A DNA stretch of 64,000 bases from Pseudomonas marginalis (GCF_008692035.1 NZ_VTFG01000005.1:1-64000); one strand, 5' to 3'. Positions 15,255 through 24,676 are shown, counted from the stretch's first letter. Notes: generated from the letters alone by a model not told the origin. Numbers and translations: made by a program.

Positions 15255-16703
15255 TCACAACCGACAGGCGTTGACCGGCGGAACCCGGCCGCGCCAGGGC
15301 TGGGCCCGCTCCAGCTGCCCCGCAAGGGCCAGCAGGGTACTTTCTTCGCCAAAGCGAGCGGCGAAGTGGGCGCCCATCGGCAGGCCGGCAGCGCTCCAGT
15401 GCAACGGCACCGACATTGCCGGTTGCCCGCTGGCATTGAACAGCGCCGTGAACGGTGAGTAGCTGTGGAACCGTTCGATCAGTTCCTCCAGGCTCAAGCG
15501 ATCGTCTTGCAGGTCCAGCTCCCCGATCGGCACCGGCTCGCGGGCCAGGGTCGGCGTGAGGATCAGGTCGTAATCCTGCATGAACACCGCCAACTGCCGG
15601 CCCAAGGCATGAATCCATTCCACGGCACCGGCGTACTGCGCACCGCTGACAGCCCCTTTGCAGCGCAGGATAATGCGGGTGCGGGCTTCCAGCTCCTCAG
15701 GCTGTACGGCGAAACCGCGCATCTGCCCCAACACATCGACGTAGTGACGCGTGCTTGCACCGATGATGGTGAAGACCTGATCGAGAAATGCCGGCAGCGC
15801 CACCGGCAAATTGACCGGTTCAACGCGGTGGCCCAGGGATTCGCACAACCTGGCGGCCTGGCGTACGGCTTGCACACTTTCGCCGGAGGTCGGCCAAGGC
15901 CCGAGCTGCTCGACCAGGGCGATCCGCAGCGGCCGAGGGTCCTGCTGCAGCGCGGTGACATAGGGCTGCGCCTGCAGCGGCGCGGCATAAGGTGCGCCCA
16001 GGTCGATCCCGGCCGTGGCATCCAGCAGCGCGGCGCTGTCACGTACCGACAAGGTAATCGCATGGGGGCTGCCCATGCCGGCCCAGCCCTCGCCGATCAT
16101 CGGCCCGGAAGGCAACAGCCCACGGCTGGGCTTGAGGCCGAACACCCCACAGCAGGACGCCGGCACACGCAAGGAACCACCGCCATCGTTGCCATGGGCA
16201 AACGGTACGACGCGCGCCGCCACCAAGGCTGCCGCGCCGCCGCTGGAACCGCCGGCACTGTGGCCGATATTCCAGGGGTTGCGCGTGGCGCCAAAGCGGT
16301 TCGACTCGGTGGAATACGAGGTGCCGAATTCGGGTGAGGTGCTGGTACCGACAATCACGCACCCGGCACGGCGGATACGGCTTACGTGTTCGGCGTCAAA
16401 GTCAGCGCGAGCGCCTCCCAACGCCTGCGAGCCATGGGTCATCGCCGCGCCGTTGACCGGCGAAAACAGATCCTTGATCAGGGTCGGTACCCCGGCAAAC
16501 ACACCGGGGCCGGGGCGCGACGCGCGTACCGACTGGCGGGCCGAATCGTAAAGCCGCTCGGCCACCGCATTCAGCTGCGGTTCGACCCGTTCGATACGCT
16601 CGATCACCGCTTCCAGCAGTTCGCCGGGCTGCACCTCACCGCGCCTGACCCATTCGGCCAAACCGGTGGCGTCTTCGCTGTCCAGCAGGTTGTGGATGTC
16701 CAT
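15255..16703 (-). CDS. Amidase (amidase signature family)
   Basis: Predicted to hydrolyse a carboxamide bond. The 482-residue protein carries the amidase-signature Ser-cisSer-Lys triad: Lys77 in GVPTLIKD, Ser153 in GGSSGG and Ser177 in GGGSLRVPA. Length is normal for the family, and there is no signal peptide, so it acts in the cytoplasm. The ATG at 16703 follows a strong GAGGAGATAGGC. It ends a three-gene operon (outer-membrane channel, MFS permease, amidase), which suggests an imported amide substrate. It resembles 6-aminohexanoate-cyclic-dimer-hydrolase-like amidases, a loosely defined group. Substrate unknown. Confidence 0.85.
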   Translation of the reverse strand: MDIHNLLDSEDATGLAEWVRRGEVQPGELLEAVIERIERVEPQLNAVAERLYDSARQSVRASRPGPGVFAGVPTLIKDLFSPVNGAAMTHGSQALGGARADFDAEHVSRIRRAGCVIVGTSTSPEFGTSYSTESNRFGATRNPWNIGHSAGGSSGGAAALVAARVVPFAHGNDGGGSLRVPASCCGVFGLKPSRGLLPSGPMIGEGWAGMGSPHAITLSVRDSAALLDATAGIDLGAPYAAPLQAQPYVTALQQDPRPLRIALVEQLGPWPTSGESVQAVRQAARLCESLGHRVEPVNLPVALPAFLDQVFTIIGASTRHYVDVLGQMRGFAVQPEELEARTRIILRCKGAVSGAQYAGAVEWIHALGRQLAVFMQDYDLILTPTLAREPVPIGELDLQDDRLSLEELIERFHSYSPFTALFNASGQPAMSVPLHWSAAGLPMGAHFAARFGEESTLLALAGQLERAQPWRGRVPPVNACRL

Positions 16704-16719
16704 GCCTATCTCCTCTTGA

Positions 16720-17952
16720 TTACGAATGACTTGATCCGAATGCCTGGGTCAGCGCTTTGCGCCGTGCTTGCAGGCCTGCCAGTGCCCAGGCCAGGGCCGA
16801 GGCAAAACTGGCGCAGGCCAGCCACAGGATTGAACGACGCACGTCACCCGAGTAAACGCTGAGCACGGCCACCACCAGCGGGCTGACAAATTGACCGAAA
16901 TACAGAAACGCCGTGAACCCGCCCAAGCCGCGCCCGCGGGTTTTCGCGCTCAGGGCATTCATCACCGGCGCCATCGCGTTGGGCACCAGCAGCCCGGCGC
17001 CCAGGCCATGGATCAGCACGGCCACCAGCACCATGCTGTAGCTCGGTGCGCGCATCAGCAGCCACAACCCCAAGCCCAGCAGGCTCAGCAACAGCGCATT
17101 GCAACCGGGGATACCGATGCGCCGGCGCAGCAGCGGCCAGGCTAACGAACCGCCCAGGGTCGCCAGCAGACTGCCCCCCGCCGACAGCCCGATCATCGTG
17201 CTTGAAGTGATGCCGAGGCTGACGAGTAAAACCGGCGCCTGGATCGGCACGATAAAACTCAGCACCATCCCACTGAGGATCAGCAGATAACCGAGCACCA
17301 ACGGCAGCACGGCCACCCTGCCCTGTTCAGCCACCTCGACGGGCTGGCGAGCGGCGGCGGGTTCCCACAGCACCTTGATCATCATCGGCACCAACAGCAG
17401 TGGCAGCAGGTACAGCAGGAATGGCAGACGCCAGGAGTGTTCGCCCAACGCGCCGCCCACGACATAGAACAGCGAGCCGACCAAACCGATGGTGACCACT
17501 TGCCGATTGATGTAGCGCAGCCGTTCCTCGCCGTGCCAATAGTCGGCAATCAGCGTCGCGCAACAGGTCATCACCGCCGCCTCCGCCGCGCCGAACAGCA
17601 GGCGTACAGCGACGATGGCGGGCAAGTTATCCAGCAGCGCCGGGATGGCCCCGAGCACGGCATACAACAGCGTGGCGATTATCAGCAACGCCTTGCGCCC
17701 GACCCGGTCGGCCAACCAGCCGGCCAGGGGCGCGCACAGCGCAATCGCGAGTGCCGGCCCGGTGACCGCCAAGGGCACCAGCAGGTCGGCGCGCGGTTCC
17801 AGTGCACCGAACTCGGCGCCCAGCTTGGGCAGGATCGGCGCGACCATGGCCGCGCCCATGATGGTCAGGCTGCTGCCCAACATCAGCACCAGCCCTTCAC
17901 GGCGCCCGGTGGCTTGCCGCGGCGAGGGGGAATCGGAATGTGATGAGTTCAT
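16720..17952 (-). CDS. MFS transporter
   Basis: Twelve-span major facilitator permease, 410 residues. Spans begin at LVLMLGSSLTIMGAAMVAPIL, and the family loop 2-3 motif is seen as GWLADRVGRKALL. A central hydrophilic loop (EPAAARQPVEVAEQGR) separates the two halves. The ATG at 17952 (MNSSHSD) was chosen because AAGGGGC precedes it; a longer frame upstream overlaps the preceding gene. It lies 10 bp after the outer-membrane channel gene and 16 bp before the amidase, so the three are probably co-translated. It likely imports the amidase substrate. Confidence 0.82.
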   Translation of the reverse strand: MNSSHSDSPSPRQATGRREGLVLMLGSSLTIMGAAMVAPILPKLGAEFGALEPRADLLVPLAVTGPALAIALCAPLAGWLADRVGRKALLIIATLLYAVLGAIPALLDNLPAIVAVRLLFGAAEAAVMTCCATLIADYWHGEERLRYINRQVVTIGLVGSLFYVVGGALGEHSWRLPFLLYLLPLLLVPMMIKVLWEPAAARQPVEVAEQGRVAVLPLVLGYLLILSGMVLSFIVPIQAPVLLVSLGITSSTMIGLSAGGSLLATLGGSLAWPLLRRRIGIPGCNALLLSLLGLGLWLLMRAPSYSMVLVAVLIHGLGAGLLVPNAMAPVMNALSAKTRGRGLGGFTAFLYFGQFVSPLVVAVLSVYSGDVRRSILWLACASFASALAWALAGLQARRKALTQAFGSSHS

Positions 17953-17962
17953 GGCCAGCCCC

Positions 17963-18895
17963 TTAGAAACTTTGAGAAATGCGCAGTGCCACGGTGTAAC
18001 CCTCGGCACGGTTGCGGGCATCGGTTTCCTTGTAGGCGTGCAGCCAAATGGGCGGCAGGCCGGGCTTGAAGTAACTCACGGCCGGCCCGACAGCCAGCAC
18101 CCGCGCCCGGTTGCCCGATTGCAACCCCGGGGCGTCGTCATCGCTGAACTGGCGGTAGTAGTAACCACCCAGGCCCAGGGTCCACGGCCCTACATGCTGG
18201 CCCACGGCAAATTCGTGGCGGTATTCGACACCGTTCTTGTAGTCGGTCGCGGGGTTGCGGGTATTGACGTCCACCTCAACGCTTGAGGAAACCTCGAAGC
18301 CACTGTCGGTGATGTAGGTGGCGTTGACGATCGGCGAGAACGTCCAGTGATTGAGCCCTGGGGAAATCAAACGATTCTTGTCGTAGTCACCGGTGGGCGC
18401 CTGGATCTGCAGTTGCGTGTTGATAAACAGGTTCGGCGACAGGTTCCATTGCAGGATCACCGGCAGAAACTGCATGTCGGCCATTCGAAACGGATCGGCC
18501 TCCAGGCTCAGCGGGCCGGCCGGGGTCGGTACCTTGACGGAAGCGTCCATCTTGAAGAACGGTACCACCACCCCGAAACCATAGTTGGCGCCCAGCACCG
18601 TGTGATCGGTCATGCGCATGTAGGCGACGCCGATGGACAACACATCCAGTGAGAAGTGGTTGTCGACGGAGCGACCGTTACGGTCCTTCTGCACATTGGC
18701 CGAGTAAAACGCCGTGCGCAGTCCCACGGTCCCGAACGGCGTGGCCGGCGGCATCATCCCCGCGCCGAAATCGTACACGCCGACAGCGGTGGTCGGCGCA
18801 CCGTTCTCGGTGGCCTGGACACCGGCGCAGCAACCCAGCAGCCCCAGGGTGAACAGCGTCATGCGTGTGGCGCTTGCATTATTGTGGTGAATCAT
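17963..18895 (-). CDS. Outer-membrane channel, phenol MetA-degradation-like family
   Basis: Predicted beta-barrel of the family (PF13557-like) often found in aromatic degradation clusters. The 310-residue precursor has a signal peptide (LFTLGLLGCCAGVQA), a Gly/Pro-rich N-terminal segment (GVYDFGAGMMPPATPFGTVGLRTAFY), the family stretch with LQIQAPTGDYDKNRLISPGLNHWTFSP, and a barrel-closing C-terminus ending GYTVALRISQSF. Start ATG at 18895 with GGAGGGGC upstream. First gene of the amidase operon, so it probably provides outer-membrane passage for the same substrate. The function of this family is inferred mainly from context. Confidence 0.8.
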   Translation of the reverse strand: MIHHNNASATRMTLFTLGLLGCCAGVQATENGAPTTAVGVYDFGAGMMPPATPFGTVGLRTAFYSANVQKDRNGRSVDNHFSLDVLSIGVAYMRMTDHTVLGANYGFGVVVPFFKMDASVKVPTPAGPLSLEADPFRMADMQFLPVILQWNLSPNLFINTQLQIQAPTGDYDKNRLISPGLNHWTFSPIVNATYITDSGFEVSSSVEVDVNTRNPATDYKNGVEYRHEFAVGQHVGPWTLGLGGYYYRQFSDDDAPGLQSGNRARVLAVGPAVSYFKPGLPPIWLHAYKETDARNRAEGYTVALRISQSF

Positions 18896-18963
18896 CGAAT
18901 GCCCCTCCCATCAAGTGGTGTGGGCCATCCTAGTAACGCGCAGAGTGAGGCGGTTATCCGTTT

Positions 18964-19944
18964 TCAGCAGAGTTGCGTGCGACGCAGGGTCTGGGAAGGG
19001 CTTTCGCCGAACATGGTGCGGTAATCGCTTGCGAACCGGCTCAAATGCCAGAAGCCCCAGCGCGCCGCCACTTCCTGTACGCCGTGGGCTTGGGTGCTGG
19101 TTCGCAGTTCGCGGCGCACCGCATTGAGGCGCAGTGCCCGCAGATAGGCCACCGGGTTGATGCCCAGCGTCTCCTGAAAACAGTACTGGAGTTTGCGCCG
19201 GCTGGCGCCGATGTGGTTGCACAGGTCGAGGATCGACAGCGGCTCGTCGAGGTGACTCAATGCATATTCGCGGGCGCGATCGACCATCCTTTTGCGCGCC
19301 GTGGGGTTGAGGGGTGGCGCCTGGTCCGGGGCGATCAACTCCAGCATATGCAGCATCACCGCATCGCGGATGCCGCGGCGGATCGAGTCATGCCCGAGCA
19401 CGGCATCGCAGCCCGCCAGCTCGTCGAACAACGCCGCGAGGTCACGTTGCACGGGTGAATCACCCAAGCGGTAACACCTGGGAAGATCGGTAATTCGAAA
19501 CTGAATGCCCTGGCACTCCAGCACATGTTCCAGGGCGTGCTCTTCGATGGCCACGCCGAGCAGGTCCAAGTGCTGTGGAGTGTGCAGCTCGGGCAGGTTT
19601 TCACCGTGGGCCACCAACAGGCTGGGCTCGTGGATCGGATGCCCCGAGCAATACACCGGGCCGTCGGCACTCAAGGGAATGCTGAAGGTGATCGCACCTT
19701 TCCAGGCCACACCACTCTTGACCATGGCCTGATTAGAGCGGTCGCGCACCAGTTGCATCCAGTCCGAGCGGAACTCCAGCAACTCACCGGCAAAGGAGCC
19801 AGGTGACAACTGATCGTAGCGAACCTGCCAGCCGCCCATATTGCGAGCGTGCTCGTCGATGTCGCTGGTCAGGAAACGCTGGAGGGGTAACGCCGGTGGA
19901 AGCACCACCGAGGCCGCAGGCATCTGCACATTATTATTGTTCAT
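18964..19944 (-). CDS. AraC-family regulator with AraC-binding-like N-terminal domain
   Basis: Likely activator of the adjacent amidase operon. The 326-residue protein has an N-terminal ligand-sensing region (about 30-210, including ITFSIPLSADGPVYCSGH and LLVAHGENLPELHTP) and a C-terminal AraC double helix-turn-helix (ALSHLDEPLSILDLCNHIGASRRKLQYCF, then RWGFWHLSRFASDYRTMFGESPSQTLR). The layout is similar to EutR/FeaR-type regulators. The ATG at 19944 was chosen because AAGGTTAGGTCA precedes it, instead of an upstream ATG at 19968. Its gene ends 68 bp before the operon's first gene on the same strand, so the target promoter lies in that gap. Confidence 0.82.
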   Translation of the reverse strand: MNNNNVQMPAASVVLPPALPLQRFLTSDIDEHARNMGGWQVRYDQLSPGSFAGELLEFRSDWMQLVRDRSNQAMVKSGVAWKGAITFSIPLSADGPVYCSGHPIHEPSLLVAHGENLPELHTPQHLDLLGVAIEEHALEHVLECQGIQFRITDLPRCYRLGDSPVQRDLAALFDELAGCDAVLGHDSIRRGIRDAVMLHMLELIAPDQAPPLNPTARKRMVDRAREYALSHLDEPLSILDLCNHIGASRRKLQYCFQETLGINPVAYLRALRLNAVRRELRTSTQAHGVQEVAARWGFWHLSRFASDYRTMFGESPSQTLRRTQLC

Positions 19945-20111
19945 TGACCTAACCTTTTTCAGTTGCAAGGCTTACAGGTCGTATCGCACGCAAGTTCCAT
20001 TCCGAACCCGGGGCAGCGCGTGCATGTGTGCCGAAAATGGATAGTGAGGATGTGCGCCGGCGATGCCAGCCTCGGGCAAATACGTTCACCTGTTAATGAA
20101 TTTTTTCACCT

Positions 20112-20534
20112 TCAAGGCTTGATGTTTTTCAGCTCATTGAGCAAGTCCAGCAACTGCTGCATTTTCTCCGCGCCAAACTGCGCTTCGATTTTCTGGTAGT
20201 TGCTTTCCATGCCCTCGCTCATGGAGACGAAACACTGCTGGCCGCGCTCGGTGAGGCCCACGAACACCCGGCGCTGATCCTGGCTGGACTTCTGCCGGCG
20301 CACCAGGCCGTCGCGCTCCAGGCGCGTCAACACTCCGGTCATGCTCGGTTTCAGGATGCAGGCCTGCTGGGCGAGCTGGTGGCTTTCGAGTTCGCCCTGC
20401 TGGCGCAGGATCCGAATGACCCGCCACTGTTGCTCGGTCAGGGCATGCTTGTTCAGTGCCGGGCGGAAGAACGCCATTGCGGCTTCACGGGCTTGCAGCA
20501 GGGTCAGGGTCAGCGAAGGTCTGGGGTTGGCCAT
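20112..20534 (-). CDS. HpaR-like MarR regulator (copy 1)
   Basis: MarR-family repressor, 140 residues: dimerisation helices at both ends and a central winged helix (ACILKPSMTGVLTRLERDGLVRRQKSSQDQRRVFVGLT). It starts with SLTLTLLQAREAAMAFFRP and is very similar throughout to the product of 29052-29474, which lies at the far end of the hpa cluster. The family normally represses homoprotocatechuate (hpa) genes and responds to hydroxyphenylacetates. Unlike the second copy, no GTTAA-N4-TTAAC operator is visible in its own promoter (20535-20707), so it is probably expressed or used differently. Confidence 0.82.
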   Translation of the reverse strand: MANPRPSLTLTLLQAREAAMAFFRPALNKHALTEQQWRVIRILRQQGELESHQLAQQACILKPSMTGVLTRLERDGLVRRQKSSQDQRRVFVGLTERGQQCFVSMSEGMESNYQKIEAQFGAEKMQQLLDLLNELKNIKP

Positions 20535-20707
20535 ATCGGCACCAATTGGATGGGCGAGTCGGCAGCTTAGTGTCGCCGGCCAACCGCTGCAAGCAGCCTG
20601 GGGGCTGTGAAAAGTACAATCGGTTCGGCGTAAAAGCCATTCTGTTGCACCGCGGCGATGCTCATGATGATCCGCACAAGATCAACAAGACCTACCTTAT
20701 GCCTGGC

Positions 20708-21613
20708 TCAACGCAATCCCGATTGGCGCTGGCGGTACTCCCCCGGAGTGAGCTGGGCGTAACGCTGGAAAAAACGACTGAAATAGGCCGGGTCCTTGAA
20801 CCCCAGCTGATAGCAGATCTCGTTGGCCGAGCTGCCGGTAAACAGCAGCAGGCGCTTGGCTTCCTGCATCAGGCGCTCCAGGATCAGGCGCTTGGACGGC
20901 AAGTCGGCAATGCGCCGGCACACATCATTGAGCCGTGCTTCTGTCACCCCAATGCCCTGGGCATACCGCGACAACGGCCAGTGTTGCTGGTAGTGCGCTT
21001 CGATCAGCTCGTTGAAGCGGTGGAAGATTTTCAAGTCTTCGTGGCGGGCGGGCGTGGCTTTCAACGAGTTCGAACACAGCCGCAACAGGCTGATCATGAT
21101 CAACCGCGTCAGGCTGTCCAGGGCTGCGCTGCGCCCGGAACGCTGGGCTTTTACCTCTTCGCGCAGTTCCTCGAACAGATAATCCAGGCGGCGGATATCG
21201 CCCGCGTATTGCGGCGCCAACTGCGTCAGGGCGACACACGCGGCCGGCAATTGCACACCGGCCGGCGCCAGGCTGGCGTCGGCTTCGATCAGTTGCCACA
21301 CCAGTTGCTGACGCACCGTCAGCACATGCCCGTCACTGTCGGCCTCGGTCACAAACGAGTGCGGCACCGTGGGTGGCGTGAGGAAGAACATCGGCCCGGA
21401 CTCGACGTATTGCTGGTCGTCCAGGTACACGCGCACGGTGCCGCTTTTTACGTAGTGAACCTGGAAGAACCGGTCATGCCGGTGAACGGGCATGTTGCGC
21501 CCGAAGAAATCCGCCAGGTTGGCCAGCTTGTCGTAATGGACTTCGGCGTCGCTGTAGCGCTGGTCGTACACCTGGCCAATGTTGATGTTCGGGATGGGTT
21601 GACGGTCGCTCAT
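20708..21613 (-). CDS. hpaA: HpaA-type AraC activator of 4-hydroxyphenylacetate catabolism
   Basis: AraC/XylS-family regulator, 301 residues. It has an N-terminal cupin-like sensor (RNMPVHRHDRFFQVHYVKSGTVRVYLDDQQ, with a PPTVPHSF segment) and a C-terminal double helix-turn-helix (YAQGIGVTEARLNDVCRRI, then ANEICYQLGFKDPAYFSRFFQRYAQLTPGEYR). It matches HpaA of 4-hydroxyphenylacetate clusters by recall and lies divergently 161 bp from hpaG1. It would act with HpaR on the shared control region. In other bacteria HpaA controls the hydroxylase genes, which here are 25 kb away. Confidence 0.85.
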   Translation of the reverse strand: MSDRQPIPNINIGQVYDQRYSDAEVHYDKLANLADFFGRNMPVHRHDRFFQVHYVKSGTVRVYLDDQQYVESGPMFFLTPPTVPHSFVTEADSDGHVLTVRQQLVWQLIEADASLAPAGVQLPAACVALTQLAPQYAGDIRRLDYLFEELREEVKAQRSGRSAALDSLTRLIMISLLRLCSNSLKATPARHEDLKIFHRFNELIEAHYQQHWPLSRYAQGIGVTEARLNDVCRRIADLPSKRLILERLMQEAKRLLLFTGSSANEICYQLGFKDPAYFSRFFQRYAQLTPGEYRQRQSGLR

Positions 21614-21693
21614 CGCACGCTACTCGTTTTTATTGTGATTGCCCTGATGCAGCGGTGCTCACCCTGCAAGCACCCCGTGGACAGTCTACACCC

Positions 21694-21737
21694 TTGACGA
21701 TAGTTAACATCTTAATTATAACTGTTAACACATTAAC
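21694..21737 (+). promoter_or_regulatory. hpaG promoter with overlapping HpaR operators
   Basis: TTGACG (21694-21699) and TATAAC (21717-21722) form a sigma-70 promoter with a 17-bp spacer. A perfect inverted repeat GTTAA-CACA-TTAAC covers 21724-21737, at the likely transcription start. A second copy, GTTAACATCTTAAT at 21703-21716, fills the spacer. Repressor binding at both would block initiation. The same 14-bp motif recurs at 29495 and, with one mismatch, at 36260. Confidence 0.7.
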
Positions 21738-21774
21738 TAAATGCAAGGCCGCCATGGCCCTGCCAGGAGAACCC

Positions 21775-22443
21775 ATGAGCCGTGCCTTGCATGACATCGC
21801 GACCGGCACCCTTTTCGGTGTCGCGCTGAACTACCAGGGGTTGCTCAAGCAGCGCCTCGCCGAATTCGAACAGCCGCCGTACCAGAAACCGCCGGTCAAG
21901 CCGGTGCTGTTCATCAAGACGCCCAACACCCGCAACCAGCACGGCGCCGAGGTGGTGCATCCCGGCCAGGGCGAGCGCCTGCAGCCTGGGCCGGCATTGG
22001 GGGTGGTGATGGGCAAGAGCGCCAGTCGCGTCAGCGCGGCCGAAGCCCTCGACTACGTGGCCGGCTACACCCTCGTCAATGAGTTCAGCCTGCCGGAAGA
22101 CAGCTACTACCGCCCCGCCGTCAAAGCCAAATGCCGCGATGGGTTCTGCGCCATCGGGCCCGAGCTGATACCCACCGCACAGGTGTCGAACCCGCACAAT
22201 CTCGCGATCACGCTGTACGTCAACGGCGAGGTTCGCCAGCACAACACCACGGCCAACTTCGTGCGCAATATTCCATTGCTGATCGCCGAGATCAGCGAAT
22301 TCATGACCCTGCACGCGGGCGATGTGCTGATCACCGGCACGCCCGAAGGCCGGGTGGATGTGCAGCCAGGCGACACCGTGGAGGTCGAGATCAGTGGCCT
22401 CGGCCGCCTGGTCAACCACATCAAGGCAGAGGAGCTCCCATGA
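21775..22443 (+). CDS. hpaG1: Homoprotocatechuate pathway bifunctional isomerase/decarboxylase, N-terminal subunit
   Basis: One of two FAH-fold halves of HpaG, which decarboxylates 5-oxo-pent-3-ene-1,2,5-tricarboxylate and isomerises the product toward 2-oxo-hept-4-ene-1,7-dioate. The protein is about 222 residues, with FAH-family segments FGVALNYQG, PVKPVLFIKTPNT, ALDYVAGYTLVNEFSLP and GDVLITGTPEGR. Here the halves are separate genes, as in other Pseudomonas, rather than fused as in enteric HpaG. The ATG at 21775 follows AGGAGAACCC. Its TGA overlaps the next ATG (ATGA), so the halves are translationally coupled. Confidence 0.9.
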   Translation: MSRALHDIATGTLFGVALNYQGLLKQRLAEFEQPPYQKPPVKPVLFIKTPNTRNQHGAEVVHPGQGERLQPGPALGVVMGKSASRVSAAEALDYVAGYTLVNEFSLPEDSYYRPAVKAKCRDGFCAIGPELIPTAQVSNPHNLAITLYVNGEVRQHNTTANFVRNIPLLIAEISEFMTLHAGDVLITGTPEGRVDVQPGDTVEVEISGLGRLVNHIKAEELP

Positions 22444-23210
22444 AACACGCCCGTATTCGCTTTGAAGGTGAAGTCCATTCGGTACAGGTCGAAGCTGAAA
22501 ACGCCGTGCGCCTGGCCGACGGCCGCCTGCTGGCCGAAGACCAGGTGCAATGGCTGCCACCGGCCACCGGCAGCATGTTCGCCCTGGGCCTGAACTATGC
22601 CGACCACGCCGCTGAACTGGCGTTCAAGCCGCCGACCGAACCCCTGGCCTTCATCAAGTCCGTGGGCACCTACACCGGCCACAACCAGGTGACCTGGCGC
22701 CCGGATAACGTCGCCTACATGCACTACGAGTGCGAGCTGGTGGCCGTCATCGGCAAGCCGGCGCGCAACGTCAAGCGCGAAGACGCCCTGGATTACCTGG
22801 CGGGCTACACGGTGTGCAACGACTACGCGATTCGCGACTACCTGGAAAACTACTACCGGCCCAACCTGCGCGTGAAAAACCGCGACGCCACCACGCCCGT
22901 CGGCCCATGGATCGTCGATGTGGCCGATGTGCCGGACCCGAGCAACCTGAAACTGCGCACCTGGATCAACGGCGAGTTGCGCCAGGAAGGCAGCACCAGG
23001 GACATGATTTTCGACATTCCCTACCTGATCGAATACCTGTCCAGCTTCATGACCCTGCAACCCGGCGACATGATCGCCACCGGCACGCCCGAAGGCCTGG
23101 CGGACGTCGTGCCGGGCGATGAAGTGATTGTGGAAGTCGAAGGCGTAGGCCGCCTGGTTAACCGAATTGTCAGCGAAGCGGCGTTCTTCAGCGCCCGTAA
23201 AGAGGCTTGA
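22440..23210 (+). CDS. hpaG2: Homoprotocatechuate pathway bifunctional isomerase/decarboxylase, C-terminal subunit
   Basis: Second FAH-fold half of HpaG, 256 residues. It contains MFALGLNYADHAAEL, EPLAFIKSVGTYTGHN, the acidic metal-binding region YECELVAVIGKPARNV, and GDMIATGTPEG. The visible Glu pair and Asp in these motifs fit the FAH metal site, whereas HpaG1 shows a less acidic version, so this half may carry most of the catalysis. The start codon overlaps the hpaG1 stop by four bases. It is followed at once by hpaE. Confidence 0.9.
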   Translation: MKHARIRFEGEVHSVQVEAENAVRLADGRLLAEDQVQWLPPATGSMFALGLNYADHAAELAFKPPTEPLAFIKSVGTYTGHNQVTWRPDNVAYMHYECELVAVIGKPARNVKREDALDYLAGYTVCNDYAIRDYLENYYRPNLRVKNRDATTPVGPWIVDVADVPDPSNLKLRTWINGELRQEGSTRDMIFDIPYLIEYLSSFMTLQPGDMIATGTPEGLADVVPGDEVIVEVEGVGRLVNRIVSEAAFFSARKEA

Positions 23211-23215
23211 GCAGC

Positions 23216-24676
23216 ATGATCAAACATTGGATCAACGGCCGTGAGGTCGAAAGCAAAGACGTGTTCGTCAACTACAACCCGGCCACCGGCGAAGCCATCG
23301 GAGAAGTCGCCAGCGGCGGCGCCGAGGAAGTCGCGCAAGCCGTGGCGGCGGCCAAGGAAGCCTTCCCGAAATGGGCCGGCACCCCGGCCAAGGAACGGGC
23401 GCGCTTGATGCGCAAGCTCGGCGAACTGATCGAACAGAACGTGCCGCACCTGGCCGAACTGGAAACCCTCGACACCGGCCTGCCGATTCACCAGACCAAA
23501 AACGTGTTGATTCCCCGCGCCTCGCACAACTTCGATTTTTTCGCCGAAGTCTGCACGCGCATGGACGGCCACAGCTACCCGGTCGATGACCAGATGCTCA
23601 ACTACACCCTGTATCAGCCGGTGGGTGTCTGCGCGCTGGTGTCGCCGTGGAACGTGCCGTTCATGACCGCCACCTGGAAAACCGCGCCGTGCCTGGCCCT
23701 GGGCAATACCGCGGTGCTGAAAATGTCCGAGCTGTCGCCGCTGACCGCCAACGAACTGGGGCGCCTGGCGGTGGAGGCCGGGATTCCAAAAGGCGTGCTC
23801 AATGTCATCCAGGGTTACGGCGCGACCGCCGGCGATGCCCTGGTGCGTCACCCCGATGTCCGCGCGATTTCCTTCACCGGCGGCACTGCCACCGGCAAGA
23901 AAATCATGCAGACCGCCGGGCTGAAGAAGTACTCCATGGAACTGGGCGGCAAGTCGCCGGTGCTGATCTTCGAAGATGCCGACCTGAAACGCGCCCTCGA
24001 CGCCGCGCTGTTCACCATCTTCTCGCTCAACGGCGAACGCTGCACCGCCGGCAGCCGGATCTTTATCCAGGAAAGCGTGTACCCGCAGTTCGTCGCCGAG
24101 TTTGCCGCGCGCGCCAAACGCCTGATCGTCGGCGACCCGCAAGACCCGAAGACCCAGGTCGGCTCGATGATCACTCAGGCCCACTACGACAAGGTCACCG
24201 GCTACATCAAGATCGGTCTCGAAGAAGGCGCCACTCTCCTCGCCGGTGGCCTCGAGCGCCCGGCCAACCTGGCGGCGCATCTGAGCAAGGGCCAGTTCAT
24301 CCAGCCCACGGTGTTCGCTGACGTGAACAACTCCATGCGTATCGCCCAGGAAGAGATCTTCGGCCCCGTGGTGTGCCTGATTCCGTTCAAAGACGAAGCC
24401 GAAGCCTTGCAACTGGCCAACGCCACCGAGTACGGCCTGGCGTCTTACATCTGGACCCAGGACATCGGCAAGGCGCATCGTCTGGCCTATGGCATCGAAG
24501 CGGGCATGGTGTTCATCAACAGCCAGAACGTGCGCGACCTGCGCCAACCGTTCGGCGGCGTGAAGGGCTCCGGCACCGGCCGTGAAGGCGGCCAGTACAG
24601 CTTCGAAGTGTTCGCCGAGATCAAGAACGTGTGTATCTCGATGGGCAGCCATCACATTCCACGTTGGGGCGTCTGA
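23216..24676 (+). CDS. hpaE: 5-carboxymethyl-2-hydroxymuconate semialdehyde dehydrogenase
   Basis: NAD-dependent aldehyde dehydrogenase that oxidises the ring-cleavage product of homoprotocatechuate, 486 residues. ALDH hallmarks are seen: SPWNVPFMTATWKTAPCLALG, FTGGTATGKKIM, the catalytic Glu in ELGGKSPV and the catalytic Cys in NGERCTAGSR. The ATG at 23216 is preferred to a TTG at 23207 that overlaps the hpaG2 stop codon; the GAGG motif serves the ATG. Third gene of the meta-cleavage operon, with the length usual for HpaE. Confidence 0.92.
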   Translation: MIKHWINGREVESKDVFVNYNPATGEAIGEVASGGAEEVAQAVAAAKEAFPKWAGTPAKERARLMRKLGELIEQNVPHLAELETLDTGLPIHQTKNVLIPRASHNFDFFAEVCTRMDGHSYPVDDQMLNYTLYQPVGVCALVSPWNVPFMTATWKTAPCLALGNTAVLKMSELSPLTANELGRLAVEAGIPKGVLNVIQGYGATAGDALVRHPDVRAISFTGGTATGKKIMQTAGLKKYSMELGGKSPVLIFEDADLKRALDAALFTIFSLNGERCTAGSRIFIQESVYPQFVAEFAARAKRLIVGDPQDPKTQVGSMITQAHYDKVTGYIKIGLEEGATLLAGGLERPANLAAHLSKGQFIQPTVFADVNNSMRIAQEEIFGPVVCLIPFKDEAEALQLANATEYGLASYIWTQDIGKAHRLAYGIEAGMVFINSQNVRDLRQPFGGVKGSGTGREGGQYSFEVFAEIKNVCISMGSHHIPRWGV

